From positions 1-64,000 of the forward strand of contig MCFL01000087.1 of NCBI GenBank assembly GCA_002102555.1: 64,000 bases of DNA. The letters are read 5' to 3'. Below the pieces are notes generated by a model. It saw only the letters and a list, made by a program, of their open reading frames with translations. It did not search any database and was not told where the DNA came from. Positions 59,324 through 64,000 of the stretch are shown here, one piece after another. This stretch comes from Catenaria anguillulae PL171. Its lineage: Eukaryota; Blastocladiomycota; Blastocladiomycetes; Blastocladiales; Catenariaceae. Within the stretch, counting starts at the first letter, position 1. Every line of letters starts with the position of its first letter. Both the position numbers and the translations under genes were made by a program.

Positions 59324-60790
59324 TTACAGCTTTGCAACCACCACGTTTGCGTCACGCTTCGCCTTGATATCCTGCTCTTGTTCACTCAGCAACAAATCCT
59401 TGACGGCCAAACACAGGTCGTCCACGGCAACCATCGAGTTGTACGCGTGCAAGCAAATGCGAATGCGCTCTGCACCGGGCGCGACTGTGGGCGACCGGAT
59501 GGGCAGCGTGTACATGCCGCGGTTGAGGAGCTCCCGGGCAATGCGCACGACTCGTTGGTTGCCTGGGATCAGGATGCCTTGGATGTGTGTGGATGAGGGC
59601 ACGAGCGGGAGCGAGTAGGAGGAGGCGGTGGATCGGAAGTGGGCGATGATGGCGGATAGGTTGGACGAGAGCTGTGAGATGAGTTGGGCAAACAAGGGTC
59701 AGTGGCAAGTGAGGGAGGAAAAGTGTCGGGACACGTGACGGACCTGGGCGTGGTGCTTGACGAGGTAGGCGTACGAGTCAGAAATGGCTTGCACGGCCGC
59801 GGGCGCCATCATGGTCGAGTAGATGAGCGGGCGTGCATAGTTGAGGAGGTATTCGCGAACGTCGTTTGAGCAAAATGCCACCGCTGTCAAGACGCAACTC
59901 ACATTTGAAATCAATGCTGGCTTAGTCGTCCCACGCAAACCACCAAAACTCCAAAAAGAAAACATACCACCATGGCATCCAACAGCCTTGCCAAACGTAT
60001 GCACCCGCACCAGGACTCGTTCCTCCGTCTCCAAGCCCAACGCCTTGACCACGCCTGTTCCGGCCTCGCCCACCACCCCCGATGAGTGCGCCTCGTCAAC
60101 GATAAACCACACGTCCTCCCACCGGCCGACGGCATCCACCATCTCCCGCAATGGCACCACTGTCCCGTCCATGGAATAAATGGCCTCGACGGCCACCATC
60201 ACCGCTCCCTTGGCATTTGCAGCGCGATACTCGCCAATCGCCCGACACATGTCGCTTACATTACCGTGCTTAAATGTGCGCACCTGGACCGCTTCCGGGT
60301 TGCCACGCATGGCCCACCTGCCCACAGCCATGCGCGCAGCGTCCCATACGGACGCGTGTACGAGCTCGTCGAGCAGGAGCAGGTCGCCCGGCGAGGCGAG
60401 TGCAGAGAACACGGACAGATTGGCGACGTAGCCCGAGTTGAAGAGCAAGGCCGCGGGCGACGAGTGAAGGGCGGCCAGTGAGTGTTCGACAGTGGTAGCG
60501 AGTGGCGAGTGGCCCGATAGCAGCCGCGAGCCCGTGGAGCCGTGCGGGTGCTGGGATGGGGTTGCGGTGGAGAGTGCGCGGGCAAGGCCCATGTAGTCGT
60601 TGGAGGCAAAGTCGTGGGTTGCCGGGATGGCCAGCGCCGACAAGTCTGTCAGAGTGCGGTTGAGGTGCCTGGAGCGGCGGTTGGCGACTTGGGCGGCCAG
60701 CCGTTGCGGCAGCAAGACCCGATCCTTGGCTTTGCGGTTGTCGGTGTTGCTGCTCATGTTATCGTTACCGTTACCGTATCCTTCATTCAT
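59324..60790 (-). CDS. 8-amino-7-oxononanoate synthase (BioF-type, biotin pathway)
   Basis: The model is complement(59324..59671, 59744..59883, 59968..60790), 436 residues. This PLP enzyme condenses pimeloyl-CoA (or -ACP) with alanine to start the biotin ring. Family signatures are present: DFASNDYMGLA, GSTGSRLLSGHS, ALLFNSGYVANLSV, DELVHASVWD, VDEAHSSGVVG and HTFGKAVGCHG with the PLP lysine Lys268; then RPLIYSTMMAP and a C-terminal IRSPTVAPGAERIRI, which favours BioF over 5-aminolevulinate synthase or glycine C-acetyltransferase. The last three residues are AKL, a peroxisomal PTS1 signal. Introns GTATGT...GACAG and GTCCGT...CACAG fit phases 1 and 0; without the first the frame leaves the family. 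Start is ATG 60790, with an alternative 12 codons downstream. Confidence 0.88.
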
Positions 60791-61342
60791 GGTTTGCTGA
60801 GGCAGCAAAGAGAGTGCTCGACTCCAAAAACGATCATTGGAAAGCTTTCAGGCCAAGTGTTGGGGGAATGATTTAGGCCGCGATGTGCATTCTGGAGCCG
60901 ATGGCATGGGCATCTGGAAACTCGTTCGAGAAGCCTCCTTTACCGATCAGGTCGACTCGACGAATCAGGACGCCGACTGACCGACGGACCAGCTGGCCGA
61001 CCACCTCACGAATGGACCAGTACAGTACACAGGAAATTGTGTGGTCATACTTATGTAATATGATTGAATTAAGTTCAACTGCAAATCCCAGCCGAGAAGC
61101 AGCCAATAGGAAAGAAAGAAACAAAGAAAGGGTGGGGTACTGTCTGAAAAGGATCAACAATATAAACAGGAGCAGAAATGAACGAGGAATGGCTGGGAAT
61201 CGAAAAACGACTGGCTCGCAAAAACTATGACAGACAACAGCAACAGCACATCCACTTGCGCAAGACTCAATATTTACAGGTGAAAATCTGTTGGCTCACA
61301 CGAACACGCCCAACTCTCCCGTGACTGGCATCGTACCGAGCA
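60791..61342. other. Intergenic region
   Basis: Upstream of the BioF-type gene and downstream of the next minus-strand gene. AT-richer. No feature is recognised. Confidence 0.5.
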
Positions 61343-64000
61343 TCATTCAGCACGGACCGCAGCAAGCGTCGCCGAACTGGAGCCCGCCGGAGCACCTGTG
61401 AACGACATGTTGGCCATACTGGCCTTGGGCGGCAGCACGCGCGCGGGCACCAGTACCGACGACGACGATGAGCCGGGTTCGACACTACCCATCATGACCG
61501 ATCCGCGCGCCATGAGCGGCAGCACGGGCGGTGGCGGTGGCGGCGGCAGATCCATCGCGACGTGCTCGTCTTCAACCTCAACCTCGACTTGTCCATGCGC
61601 ATGAACACGATCCTCGGACGCATAGGTAGGCAACGTATCACTTTGCGGCCACAAGCCTCGGGACGACGCGAGCATTCTCGGCGACACTTGCGGCGACGAC
61701 GCACGCGACCCAGCCTGCGACCTGCTCATGACGGCCACCAGCGCGCGGGCCGCGCTGCTTGTGGATGCAAATGCGGCGGCCGGCTGCGCAAGCATGGTTG
61801 GCGACGACGTGAGGGACGATGACGACGTTGAGTAAGGCACCAGCGAGTGTGGGGGTATTGAGTGGGTAAGCGCGCGCGACGCAGGCAGGACGGCGTGGGG
61901 GTGGAAATCGGTCATGGGAGACGGCTGTGTGAATGAGGGAGCCGTTGGTGGGGGTGATGGGTGGGAAGCTGCGGCGTAAGCAAACGGATCAGCGGGGATT
62001 TCCGACAAAGGGCTTGTCGCGCTGGCATTTCCAAAGAGGGCCAGGAGACTCATGGCCACTTGTGCGTCTTCTTGGGTGCATCCCGCGGCTTCGGCGCTTG
62101 CCACCAGCGACTGCGCATCGTCCGACGGCTGGTCTTCATGGGCCGGGCTTGGTGGGGCAGATGAAAAGGATGGCGGGCCGACACTCGAGGGCAGCGGCAT
62201 CAGATTCACAAGCACAGCAGCCCTTGCGGCCGACCGCGACACGCGCGCCGCATTTCCGCACGCACCGCCGCCGCTTTGCAGGTTGGGCGACGTGGCCGAG
62301 TCGGCCAAGTTGCGAATACCCAGAGGCGAGGAGGTTGCATGCGGTTGGTGTAAATGGAACGGCCGTGCTTGGGAATGAAATGGCCTGATCCGCTGCTGCA
62401 TCTCGCCAAGGTCGAGGGCATAGGCTTCTCGCTCGTCGTCGTCGTCAACTTCATCGTTCGGGGCATCAAAGTAATCATCGTGACCCTGTTCGTCATGAAA
62501 ATCGCCGCTCTGTGGTTGCGCTGGCACTGGCGGTGGACTCGCAAGCGGAGCCGTCACGACACTGCCCTCGGGCGACCGACCCAGCACCAGCAACGGGCCC
62601 GGTCCGGGTGGCGACATGGACGCGCCACGTGCTGCGCCCCACGACCGCATGCGTGCCGACAGCGTCGTGTGCCCCTCGACCGAGGCTGGCTTGGCGGCCG
62701 CATCCACACGATAAAACGACGCGTCGACACCGAGCCGTTGGCGCTCGGCACGGCGGATCGGCGACGGCGCAGTCGGGTACGTGACGACGGGCGGCGGCGA
62801 GTAGGCTTGTTGTTGGTCAGCAGCGGTCAATGTCGTGGAAGACGACTTGTGCGCGCGTCCGTTCATGCGTGTGCGGATCTGGTAGCTGGGAGGGGGAGGT
62901 GGTGGGCCTGCGCTGGCCGTGGACCTGCGGCGGTTGGGATTATAAATGCCTGGGGCGGCGGCGGAGGTGGAGGTGGAGGAAGGACGGTCAAAGTCAAGGT
63001 GCGGAGGAGAGGTCGAGTCCGAGTCGCGAGATGTGGGTTGGAACGTCGGGTTGGGGTCAGCAATATCGACGGAATGGTTATTGTTGTGTGGGGAATACAT
63101 GGGTTGCGTGCCGCTCGACGGCCGGGGCGAGGGAATGTACAAGGGGGTCGGCTGTGTCCGACGCTGGAGAGCGGGCGCGGCCGTGTACGGGTGCGGCTGA
63201 GGTTGAATGGCATGTGGATGTGAAGAGCTGGCAAGCAGCGACGTCGGAGGCGGGGCAGGATGGGAGTTCGACACGTTGCCACGACGCCGAGGTTGGAGAA
63301 GAAGTGGTGAATATGCAACCGGAGATGAGTCGCGCGTGGGATCATAAAACGACGCATACGCCACGGGCGGCGGGCGGCGGTACCCCTTTGGCCCGAGCGC
63401 CGCTGCTGCCACCGGCTGCTGCTGGTGAAGCTGTTTGCTGTTGTGGTGATCTTGAGGCGGGTTCACGTCCATGTTGTCGAAGTCACCTTGCTCGTCCTCC
63501 TCATCCTCTTGCGAATCGTACCTGGCTTTGCGCCGCCGACTGAGGTACTGCACTTCAGCATCTGACTCTTCCTCGTCTTGGTCCTGCTCATCCTCGGATT
63601 GGCTCTGATCCACATATCGAGTCACATTTGACCGAGCCGCGCGCATGGGCCGCGAGCGCGCCTGTCCGACACCGATGGGTGTGGGCGACCCTGTGCCGTG
63701 ATGTGCGCCTCTGGCGGATGCATACATGGCCTCAAGATGCGCATCATAATACGCCCCGCCGTCCTCAAGGTCCTCGTCGTCTCCACCACCACGCCCGTGG
63801 TCAATCGCACCACCGCCCCCGCTCCCTACAGCACTCGCCACCTTTCTTCTCTTGCGCTTGCCCTTCATGGCGGCCCTCTTTGCCCGAAACGCCTCGCCCG
63901 CGGCCTCCAACTCTGCCTCCATGCCCGGCGGCATGACATATCCCACGCCGGGAATCGGCGGCGCCAACAAGGCCTCCCACTCGTCAAACTCGACGCCACC
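61343..64000 (-). CDS. Large low-complexity protein, 3' part (5' end outside the window)
   Basis: The frame is open from the window end for 885 residues to the stop at 61343. The first visible residues are GGVEFDEWEALLAPP, then a basic helix (FRAKRAAMKGKRKRRKV) and long acidic stretches (SQSEDEQDQDEEESDAE), which together look nuclear. The remainder is Ser/Pro/Ala/His-rich with polyproline and polyserine runs; a short helical segment near residues 640-660 (EAAGCTQEDAQVAMSLLALF) could be a small domain, with spacing reminiscent of UBA-like helices, though I am not confident. No intron is apparent. Identity is unknown; the missing N-terminus may hold the defining domain. Confidence 0.65.
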   Translation of the reverse strand, partial: GGVEFDEWEALLAPPIPGVGYVMPPGMEAELEAAGEAFRAKRAAMKGKRKRRKVASAVGSGGGGAIDHGRGGGDDEDLEDGGAYYDAHLEAMYASARGAHHGTGSPTPIGVGQARSRPMRAARSNVTRYVDQSQSEDEQDQDEEESDAEVQYLSRRRKARYDSQEDEEDEQGDFDNMDVNPPQDHHNSKQLHQQQPVAAAALGPKGYRRPPPVAYASFYDPTRDSSPVAYSPLLLQPRRRGNVSNSHPAPPPTSLLASSSHPHAIQPQPHPYTAAPALQRRTQPTPLYIPSPRPSSGTQPMYSPHNNNHSVDIADPNPTFQPTSRDSDSTSPPHLDFDRPSSTSTSAAAPGIYNPNRRRSTASAGPPPPPPSYQIRTRMNGRAHKSSSTTLTAADQQQAYSPPPVVTYPTAPSPIRRAERQRLGVDASFYRVDAAAKPASVEGHTTLSARMRSWGAARGASMSPPGPGPLLVLGRSPEGSVVTAPLASPPPVPAQPQSGDFHDEQGHDDYFDAPNDEVDDDDEREAYALDLGEMQQRIRPFHSQARPFHLHQPHATSSPLGIRNLADSATSPNLQSGGGACGNAARVSRSAARAAVLVNLMPLPSSVGPPSFSSAPPSPAHEDQPSDDAQSLVASAEAAGCTQEDAQVAMSLLALFGNASATSPLSEIPADPFAYAAASHPSPPPTAPSFTQPSPMTDFHPHAVLPASRALTHSIPPHSLVPYSTSSSSLTSSPTMLAQPAAAFASTSSAARALVAVMSRSQAGSRASSPQVSPRMLASSRGLWPQSDTLPTYASEDRVHAHGQVEVEVEDEHVAMDLPPPPPPPVLPLMARGSVMMGSVEPGSSSSSVLVPARVLPPKASMANMSFTGAPAGSSSATLAAVRAE

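Overview
This is a eukaryotic nuclear window and looks fungal. Genes carry many short introns (about 55 to 115 nt, a few longer), proteins are rich in Ser/Pro/Gln/Ala tracts, and both strands are densely used. It contains THI4 thiazole synthase, an Osh/Kes1-type oxysterol-binding protein, riboflavin synthase and a fungal-style C2H2 factor. Two genes argue for a flagellated, early-diverging fungus (Blastocladiomycota or a chytrid; this is inference): a long coiled-coil protein ending in a pericentrin-like PACT domain, and a membrane adenylyl cyclase with animal-type two-domain layout. I cannot name the species from the sequence.

Layout, 0-34 kb, mostly ordinary genes. RIB5 3' part (+), glycine-rich RRM protein (-), UBC12 (-), an unknown basic protein (+), OSBP homologue (+), PACT coiled-coil protein (+), a secreted/membrane degenerate NodB-like protein (+), a PAH-repeat (Sin3-like) protein (+), the inverted paralogue of the NodB-like protein (-), an unknown low-complexity protein (+), the SNARE USE1 (-) and the 2,109-residue adenylyl cyclase (-).

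34-47 kb: a DsbA-like thioredoxin-fold protein (-), a linker-histone-domain (H15) protein (+), THI4 (-), a 3.3 kb stretch without a supported gene, and a C2H2 zinc-finger factor (+).

47-59 kb is accessory in character. It holds a C2-domain protein, a frameshifted gene flanked by short inverted repeats, a decayed coiled-coil gene, a second H15 gene and an H15 pseudogene. Homopolymeric G or C tracts of 10-15 bp and short dispersed repeat modules are scattered here.

59-64 kb: an 8-amino-7-oxononanoate synthase (biotin pathway) ending in a peroxisomal AKL signal (-), and the 3' part of a large low-complexity protein (-).

Features of most interest: the animal-layout cyclase; a local family of H15 proteins with non-histone tails, including a copy that has exactly lost one intron; a pair of probable pseudo-deacetylases flanking a PAH protein; and a window-wide 5' splice-site pattern (GT-N-C/T-G) quite unlike GTAAGT. 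All exon boundaries below were deduced by eye from reading-frame phase and splice motifs.
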